A stretch of DNA of 42,787 nt from Candidatus Moraniibacteriota bacterium. GTDB taxonomy: Bacteria; Patescibacteriota; Minisyncoccia; Moranbacterales; UBA2206. Each line of letters begins with the position of its first letter. Within the stretch, counting starts at the first letter, position 1. Made by a program: the position numbers and the translations under genes. Shown piece after piece: positions 32,655 to 39,794 of this stretch. The notes beneath the pieces were generated by a model. It was not told the origin of the DNA. It did no database searches and worked only from the letters and a program-made list of their open reading frames with translations. The stretch covers positions 1-42,787 of the forward strand of contig DPJH01000006.1 of NCBI GenBank assembly GCA_003543115.1, given 5' to 3'.

Positions 32655-33242
32655 TTATTTATCTACTCTAAACATTTTTCCATGGCCGGGAATTATATAA
32701 TCAGCCATATTTAATAATTTTTTTCTGCTTTCAATCAAATCCTCCATATTCATGCCTTTAGCATGAGAATGATCTTCTTTATTTATATCGATCGCCTGTT
32801 TCTCTCCATCAACCCACCAAATGACATCGCCCGCTATAGCTACTTTGCCTTCCGGAGTATCAACCAAAAGTGAAAGATGTTCAAGCATATGGCCTGGCGT
32901 TTCTATGATTTCAATATCTTCACCCAATATATTTTTATCAAAAACAGTCAACGAGTCTTTATCATATATCAAGTTTGAATCGAAGGTGACATATTTTGCT
33001 TTTTCAAAAATACCAGCAAGCAAGACATGATCCGGATGGCAGTGAGACAAAAAAACATAATCAATATCGTCTGTAGTCAAATTTTCTTCATGCAACGCTT
33101 CCAGTAATTTTTGACGATTACATCCCGGGTCAGTAATTATTTTCTTGTCTTTAACTACAATCAAACAAGCAGTTGAATTGGCTACCCAGCCATTCTCAAG
33201 CTCTTTTGCATACCCTTCGATTAAAACTTTTATTGTCGCCAT
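32655..33242 (-). CDS. MBL-fold metallohydrolase
   Basis: A 195-aa metallo-beta-lactamase-fold protein. The HxHxDH motif is at 67-72 (LSHCHPDHVLL). Other ligands are in TPGHMLEHLSLL, VAIAGDVIWW and IPGHGKMF. The enzyme fold suits glyoxalase II-like or MBLAC1-type hydrolases. Its start is 18 bp from the stop of the second MazG-like gene, so the two may be co-transcribed. Confidence 0.92.
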   Translation of the reverse strand: MATIKVLIEGYAKELENGWVANSTACLIVVKDKKIITDPGCNRQKLLEALHEENLTTDDIDYVFLSHCHPDHVLLAGIFEKAKYVTFDSNLIYDKDSLTVFDKNILGEDIEIIETPGHMLEHLSLLVDTPEGKVAIAGDVIWWVDGEKQAIDINKEDHSHAKGMNMEDLIESRKKLLNMADYIIPGHGKMFRVDK

Positions 33243-33260
33243 AATTTAAAGAAAAATTGA

Positions 33261-33542
33261 TTATTTTTTAAACTTCTTCTGACAATCGATTGCAAGATTA
33301 ATGCATTCTTCCGGATCAAATCCCAAATCATCACACCATCTGATCGTAGAAAATATGATATTTCCAAGCTCCTTTTTTAGCTCTTCTTCGGTATGAATAT
33401 TTTTATCCTTGAGAGCATCTCTTTCCCAGCGGCAAATATCGCCAAACACCTTTCCCATGCAGACTATGATCTGTCCAAGGCCCAGCCTCTCATTCCCCCA
33501 GATTTCTGCTCGACTTTTTTTCAGAAGACTTTTTATTTCCAT
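33261..33542 (-). CDS. MazG-like small protein (copy 2)
   Basis: A 93-aa paralog of the protein at 27330-27608, with the same start (MEIKxLL), the same GLGQIIV-x2-GK-x-FGDICRWER block, the same ELGN motif in place of ELGD, and the same end. The shared departures from the canonical MazG metal site suggest conserved, perhaps altered, function rather than decay. It sits between the SGNH hydrolase and MBL-fold genes. Confidence 0.7.
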   Translation of the reverse strand: MEIKSLLKKSRAEIWGNERLGLGQIIVCMGKVFGDICRWERDALKDKNIHTEEELKKELGNIIFSTIRWCDDLGFDPEECINLAIDCQKKFKK

Positions 33543-33584
33543 AGTTATAAAAAGTTTGTTAATATTTACCTTACACGGATTACA

Positions 33585-34223
33585 CTAAAAAATTGATCTT
33601 ATTTTTTCATTCAATTTATTTGCAAGCTCTATATGGCTTTCTTTGATAAAATGAACGCCATCTATGCCGACCACAAGTTCGCTAGCGCTAACAAAATGAC
33701 AATTGTTTGTCTTAGCGATTTCTGAATATATTTCTTGCAGCTCTTTGGATTTTTTAGTTCCACTAACATATCTCTTGGACGCATATTCAGCTGTTTCGTT
33801 TATAATTGGTAAAGAAATAATCAGTACTTGAGGATATGTGTTTCGGAATTGGGATTTTCTGCCAAGAATAGTTTTAACAAAATATCTTTCCAGAAGATTC
33901 CCAATTTCCTCTGGAGAATTTTGAAATTTATGTTTCAACTCATTCGTACCAAGCATCAAGACAACCAAATCCAGTGGATCATGGGAATCCAAACAAGGGA
34001 TTAAATATTGGCTGCCATTCCTACCTTCTTTGCCAGGCCTTTCGTCTTCATTGACCAAGGTTCTGCTGTTTAATCCTTCTTCAATAACTTCAAAGTTCTC
34101 ACCCAATAGACTTTGTAGAACTTTCGGAAATCTCACATCTTCCGGAAATCTTTCATGGTCGGTTCCCGGAGCATATCCCCAAGTATATGAATCGCCAAAA
34201 CACAATATTCTTTTCTTTATCAT
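33585..34223 (-). CDS. SGNH/GDSL-family hydrolase
   Basis: A 212-aa esterase-like protein. Block I is LCFGDSYTWGY with nucleophile Ser12, block II Gly is in EEGLNSRT, block III Asn in MLGTNELKHKF (N94), and block V Asp-His in GIDGVHFI. All four catalytic blocks are present. There is no signal peptide, so it is probably cytosolic. The closest recognisable type is the arylesterase/acyl-esterase branch; the natural substrate is unknown. Confidence 0.92.
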   Translation of the reverse strand: MIKKRILCFGDSYTWGYAPGTDHERFPEDVRFPKVLQSLLGENFEVIEEGLNSRTLVNEDERPGKEGRNGSQYLIPCLDSHDPLDLVVLMLGTNELKHKFQNSPEEIGNLLERYFVKTILGRKSQFRNTYPQVLIISLPIINETAEYASKRYVSGTKKSKELQEIYSEIAKTNNCHFVSASELVVGIDGVHFIKESHIELANKLNEKIRSIF

Positions 34224-34328
34224 TTTGTTAGTATTGAAAAATAAACTAAGTCTATATAAAAATGTTGACTGAATAATTTTTACCTAGCTCGTTCTTATGC
34301 GAAGTATTTTAGCATAGCATGCGCAATA

Positions 34329-34357
34329 TTGTTATTTTTACAAATATTATATATACT
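34329..34357 (+). promoter_or_regulatory. Promoter of prmC
   Basis: TTGTTA (34329-34334), 17-bp spacer, TATACT (34352-34357), 30 bp before the prmC ATG. Confidence 0.6.
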
Positions 34358-34386
34358 GATTTATACGTTTATTATATATTATTTCC

Positions 34387-35292
34387 ATGAAAACCACTAT
34401 TGCCGGCATCCAAAAAGAATATTTGGGCAAAATTGATCACTTAGACCTAGAATTGATCATTGCTCATGCCATCAAAAAACCCCGTGAGTTTGTTCTGATC
34501 CATCCTGAATTCGCGCTGACAAAAAACCAAGAACTACAAACTAAAAACCTCCTAGCCAGAAGGATAAAAGAAGAGCCTTTGGCCTATATTCTGGGCTCCA
34601 GAGAGTTTTTCAGCCTCCCCTTCCTCGTATCTCCTGCCACCCTCATTCCCCGTCCTGAGACAGAATTGATGGTCGAGACGGCACTAGAAGAACTACCTGC
34701 CTCTCCGGCAGGCAAGCTAAAAACTATCATAGATGTCGGAACGGGATCCGGGAATATCATAGTTTCTATTGCCGCAAACTACAAACCACCCGCCTCGCCG
34801 GCAGGCAGGCAAACTACAAACTATTTCGCTATTGATATTTCCAAAGAAGCTTTGAAGATTGCTAAAAAGAATGCCAAGCTCAATGAAGTTTCAGAAAAAA
34901 TAAAATTTCTCCATGGCAGCCTCCTTGAACCATTCATAAAAAACATTTTCTACAAACTAACAACTACCAACCACAAACTAATAATTCTAGCCAATCTTCC
35001 CTACCTCTCCAAAGAAATTTATTCCGCCACTCAGCCGACTGTAAAAAAATATGAACCTAAGCCCGCTCTCTATTCGGCCAAAGCAGGACTCGCCCACTAC
35101 GAAAAACTTCTAAAACAAATAAAGTCACTACGAACTACGAACCATAAACTACAAACCACACTAATGTTTGAGATCAGTCCGGAACAAAAAACAAAAATTT
35201 TTCCGCTTATAAAAAAATATTTTCCCGAAGCACGGATTGAATTCAAAAAAGATCTGGCTCAAAAATGGAGAATATGCAAAATTGAAATCTAA
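34387..35292 (+). CDS. prmC: Release factor glutamine methyltransferase PrmC/HemK, with repeat-derived insertions
   Basis: A 301-aa enzyme that methylates the GGQ glutamine of release factors. The N-terminal helical domain contains EPLAYILGSREFFSLPF and TLIPRPETELMVE. The SAM domain has IIDVGTGSGNIIVSIA (motif I) and AIDISKEAL. The catalytic motif reads NLPY (203-206), where the family usually has NPPY. Four loops are encoded by genomic repeats: PASPAGK (104-110), PPASPAGRQ (134-142) from palindromic elements, and TTTNHKL (192-198) and RTTNHKLQTT (249-258) from the ACTACAAACC family. The frame is kept throughout, so it is probably functional. It is followed by a strong terminator. Confidence 0.93.
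   Translation: MKTTIAGIQKEYLGKIDHLDLELIIAHAIKKPREFVLIHPEFALTKNQELQTKNLLARRIKEEPLAYILGSREFFSLPFLVSPATLIPRPETELMVETALEELPASPAGKLKTIIDVGTGSGNIIVSIAANYKPPASPAGRQTTNYFAIDISKEALKIAKKNAKLNEVSEKIKFLHGSLLEPFIKNIFYKLTTTNHKLIILANLPYLSKEIYSATQPTVKKYEPKPALYSAKAGLAHYEKLLKQIKSLRTTNHKLQTTLMFEISPEQKTKIFPLIKKYFPEARIEFKKDLAQKWRICKIEI
34696..34712 (+). repeat. In-frame palindromic element 1 in prmC
   Basis: CCTGCC, a 5-base loop, and GGCAGG. It encodes part of PASPAGK. The same core recurs at 34790 and 39693. Confidence 0.75.
34790..34810 (+). repeat. In-frame palindromic element 2 in prmC
   Basis: CCGCCTCGCCGGCAGGCAGG, encoding PPASPAGRQ together with flanking bases. It is flanked on both sides by AACTACAAAC sequence. 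Confidence 0.75.
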
Positions 35293-35313
35293 TTTTTAAA
35301 AAATAATTTTCTC

Positions 35314-35351
35314 CAAACTAAAAATCCGCATGTTAGCGGATTTTTAGTTTG
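35314..35351 (+). terminator. Strong hairpin terminator after prmC
   Basis: CAAACTAAAAATCCGC and its exact complement form a 16-bp stem with a 6-nt loop, 22 bp after the prmC stop. It could also end transcripts of the minus-strand lysine-rich gene. The remaining gap to 35441 holds a small TGCGCT/AGCGCA hairpin (35380-35395) and nothing else recognised. Confidence 0.85.
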
Positions 35352-35441
35352 TGACCTTTGCTTCAATCAATCAAGGATTTGCGCTTGTGAGCGCATTGTC
35401 CAAGGAGACCGGGCAAAAGTTGATAAATTATCTAAAAAAGA

Positions 35442-35612
35442 CTATTTCTTTTTTTTCTTAGCTACAACTTTTTTCTTTGGAGCTGCTTTTTTTACAGCTT
35501 TTTTCACAACTTTCTTAGCTGCAACTTTTTTCACAGCTTTTTTTGGAGCTGCTTTTTTCACAACTTTTTTCTTTGGAGCTGCTTTTTTTACAGCTTTCTT
35601 TTTTACTGCCAT
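35442..35612 (-). CDS. Histone-H1-like lysine/alanine repeat protein
   Basis: A 56-aa protein made only of M, A, V, K and P: MAVKKKAVKKAAPKKKVVKK and near repeats of AVKKAAPKKKVVKK to a run of five lysines. This resembles the C-terminal tails of H1-like bacterial proteins (HC1/HctB, AlgP type), which bind DNA non-specifically and compact it. A good ribosome site (AGGCAGGTGA) sits about 7 bp before the ATG. Nucleoid binding is inferred from composition. A role as a nucleic-acid-binding tail of the ribosome is an alternative. Confidence 0.8.
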   Translation of the reverse strand: MAVKKKAVKKAAPKKKVVKKAAPKKAVKKVAAKKVVKKAVKKAAPKKKVVAKKKKK

Positions 35613-36165
35613 TTTGTTTCACCTGCCTTTCTATTTTAATTTTCCGCCATAGGCGGATCAGCCTCGCGCTGATATTTTAATTTATTTTTATTTCGACCTT
35701 TTGTATTTCAACAAATTTATTTTTTTTATTTTTGAAAAATAAATTTGCATATCTAAATTATAGAGTATATAAAAAAATTTGCAATAGAAAAAAGTTATCC
35801 ACAGTCTCAAAAAAAAATTATTTTTCATATTTTTTTTCCGATAAAAATATTCTTTATTTTTATTCGATATTTATTGATTAAAAAGAGGATCCATTTTTTA
35901 TTTTCGTTTTAAAAAAATTTTTAATTTTTTTACTTGGCTAGAAAATAATTTTTTAATTTTATTTTTTATTTTTTTCGTTAACTTCTTCTATTGATATAAT
36001 ACATTCATGGAATAAATTCTCATTCAAAAAAAATTCCTGAATCGTCCATTTATTTTTTTAAAAAACTTCAACATTAAAAAAATATTTTCAAAATTTTGAA
36101 ATTTATCTGTTAAGTAAATGATTGGAATGCCCATTATTACACATAAAATAAGGCTTTTTGTCTAG
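35613..36165. other. AT-rich intergenic region with hairpins and one DnaA box
   Basis: The gap between the histone-like gene and the next plus-strand promoter is very AT-rich with poly-A/poly-T runs. Close to the histone-like gene are two hairpins: TCCGCC/GGCGGA (35643-35657) and ATCAGC/GCTGAT (35657-35673). A perfect TTATCCACA lies at 35795-35803. No other DnaA box, gene or RNA fold is evident. Confidence 0.6.
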
Positions 36166-36193
36166 TTGACGCAACTTCCAGCTTTGGTAGAAT
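36166..36193 (+). promoter_or_regulatory. Promoter of the 196-aa membrane-anchored gene
   Basis: TTGACG (36166-36171), 16-bp spacer, TAGAAT (36188-36193). This gives a leader of about 130 nt. Confidence 0.65.
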
Positions 36194-36199
36194 TTATAA

Positions 36200-36327
36200 A
36201 TAGAAACAATTTTGGTCGAATTGCCCTAAAAACATGTCTTTTCCTCTAAGAAAATGCTTGATTTTAGGCCCATAGCTTCAACGAAAGCCCCTTAACAAAT
36301 TAAAAATAGAAAGGCAGGTGAAAATAC
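36200..36327 (+). promoter_or_regulatory. Structured 5' leader of the 196-aa gene
   Basis: Nested inverted repeats: CCTAAAA pairs with TTTTAGG, and inside it TTTTC pairs with GAAAA. The leader ends with GAAAGGCAGGTGAAA, the same ribosome-site block as the histone-like gene. No known riboswitch class was recognised. Confidence 0.4.
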
Positions 36328-36918
36328 ATGGAAGATGATATTAACATTGACGAAGAAATCAATCGCGGAAGCGCAAAACAATGGCTGCAAGACAATCTAC
36401 GCGTTATCATCAGCATTTTAATCGTAGTTGCTATCGCTGGTGGAATTTATTCCTATTCAAAAAGAAGTGAAGACTCAATGGTAACTAAAGAAGAAAATAC
36501 CGCTGAAGAAAGCACTGCGCCAGAAGAAAATCTATCGATTACTACAGACAAAATCGATGAAGCCACAGATACTAAAAAAGAAGATGTAAAAGAAACTCCA
36601 AAGGCAATCAGCCAAGAAACAGGAAGTTCTTTTATTGAAACTGCTGGAGCTGGCGATGGAAAAACCGTGCTTTCTCGTAGAGCATTGGCAAACTTCCTTG
36701 AAAAAAACCAAGACTCATCTCTATCAGCTGAACACAAAATTTACATTGAAGATTATCTAAGAAAGAAGGTTTCTTATTCAGGAGGCATTAGAATCGGAAC
36801 CTCATTGGAATTCTCCAAAGAATTAATACAAGAGGCGATTGCCAGATCTAAGAATTTGAATGAAAAACAGCTTAAAAACCTTCAAAAGTATGCAGTTAGA
36901 GTTCCGTCACTATCATAG
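36328..36918 (+). CDS. Membrane-anchored CPR-type hypothetical protein
   Basis: A 196-aa protein. A short charged N-terminus, one membrane helix (about 28-46, VIISILIVVAIAGGIYSYS), an acidic low-complexity stalk (50-95), then a conserved helical domain (about 100-196) with AGAGDGKTVLSRRALANFLE, HKIYIEDYLRKKV and LEFSKELIQEAIARSKNLNE. I recall this last domain as frequent in Parcubacteria envelope proteins, sometimes with LysM-like parts, but no function is known to me. The domain should face outside. It is monocistronic, with its own promoter and terminator. Confidence 0.8.
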   Translation: MEDDINIDEEINRGSAKQWLQDNLRVIISILIVVAIAGGIYSYSKRSEDSMVTKEENTAEESTAPEENLSITTDKIDEATDTKKEDVKETPKAISQETGSSFIETAGAGDGKTVLSRRALANFLEKNQDSSLSAEHKIYIEDYLRKKVSYSGGIRIGTSLEFSKELIQEAIARSKNLNEKQLKNLQKYAVRVPSLS

Positions 36919-37012
36919 TTTTTCTTGCTAGAAGATAAATCAAGAAAAAATTCTACTGTTCTTTAGCGGCTTTTAGTCGCCACATAGTTAAGTATATTAC
37001 TACTTTCTAATA

Positions 37013-37048
37013 GCAAAACCCTCTCCCGTAAAAAGGAGAGGGTTTTGC
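37013..37048. terminator. Bidirectional terminator between the 196-aa gene and the GT4 gene
   Basis: GCAAAACCCTCTCC and its complement GGAGAGGGTTTTGC form a perfect 14-bp stem with an 8-nt loop, between two converging genes. Confidence 0.85.
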
Positions 37049-37072
37049 ATTATTTAATAATATTTTATTTTT

Positions 37073-38092
37073 CTAAGAAGCTTTTTTAACAATTTTTTTA
37101 TTTATAAAAAAGATCGCAACGACCATAATAATAACAGCTGCCAACAGCGTTATGCTTTTCCCTACCACTCTCGTGTTAAGGGCAATTATGGCAATCATTA
37201 TTGTTACCGCATAATAATGTAGAGCAATCTTTCTTTGAGACCAGCCAAGCTGCATTAATTTATGATGAAGGTGGTTTTCATCAGCTTTAAATATGGATTT
37301 TTTATTTTTTATTCTTTCCCCTATCACCCAAAGAAAATCAATGATAGGAATCGCCAGAACCAAAATGGCTGTAGCAATTTTGGTACCTGCAAAAATAGCT
37401 AAAGCTGCCAAAGAAAAACCCATAAACATTGAACCGGAAGTGCCTGCAATTACCATAGAAGGATTAAAATTGAATACTAAAAATCCTAAAATAGTTCCGG
37501 ATATTATGAGAGCGATTATTGCCACTGGAGGCTGATTGACATGGGGAGTAAGGCTCAAAAACACCATTGTCATAGCACAAATAAAAGAAACTCCCCCGGA
37601 AAGGCCATCAATTCCATCCAGCCAATTCATAGAATTAATTATTACCACTATCCAGAGGATAACTAGCAAAATAGAAAAGATCACTCCCAAACTGCTATCA
37701 AATTCGATTGTTCCTCCCAATGGATTGGTAATGGCATAGATCCTTAATCCAAAAATATATACCAGTGTTGCAATAGCAACTTGATAAAAAAATTGGGTTT
37801 TCCAGAAGACCTCATTAACATCGTCCCAAACACCCACTATCAGAACAAATATTGAAGCAAGCATCACCCCTCCAAGAACAGGGGTAATAACCAAATAATC
37901 ATTAAAAAGAATAGCTAAATTAAAAGCGATTATCATCGCTACTCCTCCCACTCTAAAAATATTTTTTTTGCTTATATGACGGGAAGAAGCTCTTCCTTTC
38001 CATTTAACTTTGTCAGCAAAAAATTTCAATATGAATATGAAAGACACTGTCAGCAAAAAAGCGGTTACAAAAGAAATCAGATATTTAGCCAT
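37073..38092 (-). CDS. WecA/MraY-family polyprenyl-phosphate sugar-1-phosphate transferase
   Basis: A 339-aa polytopic membrane enzyme (about 10-11 helices). It transfers a (N-acetyl)hexosamine-1-phosphate from a UDP-sugar to undecaprenyl phosphate, starting cell-surface glycan synthesis. Motifs: GVWDDVNEVFW (DDxxD-like site), NSMNWLDGIDGLSGGVSF (Asp-rich substrate site), VPIIDFLW-type Asp loop and ENHLHHKLMQLG (HxH motif). The HLHH and NWLDGIDG forms favour the WecA/TagO branch over MraY. It is followed downstream by a shared terminator. Confidence 0.92.
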   Translation of the reverse strand: MAKYLISFVTAFLLTVSFIFILKFFADKVKWKGRASSRHISKKNIFRVGGVAMIIAFNLAILFNDYLVITPVLGGVMLASIFVLIVGVWDDVNEVFWKTQFFYQVAIATLVYIFGLRIYAITNPLGGTIEFDSSLGVIFSILLVILWIVVIINSMNWLDGIDGLSGGVSFICAMTMVFLSLTPHVNQPPVAIIALIISGTILGFLVFNFNPSMVIAGTSGSMFMGFSLAALAIFAGTKIATAILVLAIPIIDFLWVIGERIKNKKSIFKADENHLHHKLMQLGWSQRKIALHYYAVTIMIAIIALNTRVVGKSITLLAAVIIMVVAIFFINKKIVKKAS

Positions 38093-38159
38093 ATTTTTAA
38101 TTTATTATGAAAAATTCCTATAATCTATTTGTGCAAAATCAGAAGCATCCATTCAAGCA

Positions 38160-38579
38160 TCAGTAATTGATAAGGATAATGCTGGTTGATGCTACCGCTA
38201 AGCTCAATTGGATCATTAGTGTCGCTATAAGCAAGATATAACTCGCAATTCTCTCTTTTTGCTGATAAAAATATAACGACAAAACAAAATTAATAAAAAA
38301 TAAAATTAGCCCGATTATTGGCAATATATATACCTCTCGATAATCTCCGATCGAATCTACTCCAAAATAAACATTATAATGTAAAATAATAGAGAAATCA
38401 ACAGGCTTGACCCAAATATTAAGAGACAGCCAATTGGCTGTGTTTATTATAAAACTCAGGATCAGAAGCCAAATTATTATATGGCTTCTGAAATATTCTT
38501 GCCCAAAAAAAGATTTTAATGCTGATTGCAGCTTATTAATCCCCAAATGTATGGCATTTTTCAGTTTGTCTTTCTTCAT
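38160..38579 (-). CDS. Small membrane protein, unknown
   Basis: A protein of about 139 aa with three or four hydrophobic helices (IIIWLLILSFIINTANWLSL, then YILPIIGLILFFINFVLSLY, then IASYILLIATLMIQLSLAVA). I prefer the ATG at 38579; an in-frame ATG upstream at 38618 would overlap the rmuC end. The first 30 residues are basic and cytosolic. It sits 16 bp downstream of rmuC and is likely co-transcribed. I recall similar small membrane proteins in CPR genomes but no function. Confidence 0.75.
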   Translation of the reverse strand: MKKDKLKNAIHLGINKLQSALKSFFGQEYFRSHIIIWLLILSFIINTANWLSLNIWVKPVDFSIILHYNVYFGVDSIGDYREVYILPIIGLILFFINFVLSLYFYQQKERIASYILLIATLMIQLSLAVASTSIILINY

Positions 38580-38595
38580 ATCTAGTTCTCTAGTC

Positions 38596-39681
38596 CTAAT
38601 CAATGTTTGGCTTATCAAGCATTATTGGATCAATAATTTTTTCCGTCTGAGCAATTCGGGAAATATCCTTATCAATTTTTCCCAACTCTTTGTAGGCCAC
38701 ATTAAAATGATTGACTGTTGTGCCTAAGCTATTGTGCACTTTCTTCATATATTCCTCGAAAGCTAAAATATGTTTTCCTAACTTTTCCACATTTATCCGA
38801 ATATCCTTGGCGCTTTCTTCAATCTGAAAAGCCCTCAAACCTTGCAAAACTGTCTGCAGATAAGCAAGAAAAGAAGTGGGAGAAACAATAATCACCTTTC
38901 TATCCTGAAAAGCATATTCGATCAAATCTCTGGTATTTACCTTCACTGCGCCTACTTTATTTATAAGAAGATCATAATATATTGCCTCTGAAGGAATAAA
39001 CATGAAAGCGAAATCCATCGTTCCTTCTTCCGGTTTTATATATTTTGAAGCTTCATCAATCCTGTTTTTCAAATCTTGCTTGAAAATTTTCTCCAATTCT
39101 TCTTTCTCTTTTGTCGTTGAAGCGCTCAAAATTCTTTCGTAATTTTCCAAAGAGAATTTGGAATCAATCGGAACTATCTTGTCTTTTACAAAAACTACCG
39201 CATCAACAATTACTCCGTCGGAAAAAGAATGTTGCATCCTATAAGAATTGGGCGGCAAAACATTTTTTAGCGTTTCTTCCAAGAAATATTCCCCTAGAAT
39301 TCCGCGTTGCTTCGGATTTTTTAAAATGTCTTGAAGATTTTGAAGTTGTGCTGAAAAATTAATCACCTGTTTGTTGGTTTCATCCAGTTTGGTCAATTTC
39401 TCTGTCACGTCAGAAATGAGTTTGTGCGACTGCCCGCTTATTCCTTGAACAGTCTGAATAGTCTGATTAATTTGAGATTGGGTAGTACGATGGGTTTCTG
39501 CCAGCCTCCTATCCATCATGTTTCTCAATTCATTATTCTGTTCTGACAGCATTCTTAATCGTTCAGCTATGGCGACAATGTCATTATTTTTATTTTTCTG
39601 CGTATCCCGCAAAAAAAAGTTAAACCACAATAAAAAACCTATTATAACTAAACTGGAGACTGTAATAAAAAAATAAATCAT
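38596..39681 (-). CDS. rmuC: RmuC-family protein
   Basis: A 361-aa protein. One N-terminal membrane helix (2-22) is followed by coiled coil (35-120) and the RmuC domain with RGILGEYFLEETLKNVLPPN, VDAVVFVKDKIVPIDSKFSL, DFAFMFIPSEAIYYDLL and SPTSFLAYLQTVLQGLRAF. RmuC limits recombination between short inverted repeats and has a PD-(D/E)XK-like fold. A palindromic repeat lies immediately upstream of its start, so its ribosome site is close to a hairpin. Confidence 0.94.
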   Translation of the reverse strand: MIYFFITVSSLVIIGFLLWFNFFLRDTQKNKNNDIVAIAERLRMLSEQNNELRNMMDRRLAETHRTTQSQINQTIQTVQGISGQSHKLISDVTEKLTKLDETNKQVINFSAQLQNLQDILKNPKQRGILGEYFLEETLKNVLPPNSYRMQHSFSDGVIVDAVVFVKDKIVPIDSKFSLENYERILSASTTKEKEELEKIFKQDLKNRIDEASKYIKPEEGTMDFAFMFIPSEAIYYDLLINKVGAVKVNTRDLIEYAFQDRKVIIVSPTSFLAYLQTVLQGLRAFQIEESAKDIRINVEKLGKHILAFEEYMKKVHNSLGTTVNHFNVAYKELGKIDKDISRIAQTEKIIDPIMLDKPNID

Positions 39682-39692
39682 TTCTTTGGCTT

Positions 39693-39753
39693 GCCTGCCT
39701 GCCGGCGAGGCAGGTGGTTTTTAATTTATCTGCCTGTCTGCCGATAGGCAGAT
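39693..39753. repeat. Two palindromic elements upstream of rmuC
   Basis: GCCTGCCTGCCGGCGAGGCA (39693-39712) and ATCTGCCT ... AGGCAGAT (39728-39753). The first shares its core with the two elements in prmC. On the minus strand both could be read in frame (AGRQ-type peptides), but no gene needs them here. Confidence 0.75.
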
Positions 39754-39755
39754 GG

Positions 39756-39786
39756 TTTGTGGTCAAAAAATCCTCCTGACCACAAA
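39756..39786 (-). terminator. Hairpin after the winged-helix gene
   Basis: TTTGTGGTC and GACCACAAA form a 9-bp stem with a 13-nt loop, 9 bp beyond the stop at 39795. No strong T-run follows, so it may be a weak terminator. Confidence 0.5.
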
Positions 39787-39794
39787 ACGAACCA

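Noticed and set aside
35613..36165. Chromosome origin oriC
   Set aside because: Only one DnaA box was found and no dnaA, dnaN, rpmH or gidA is nearby; kept only as a weak observation.
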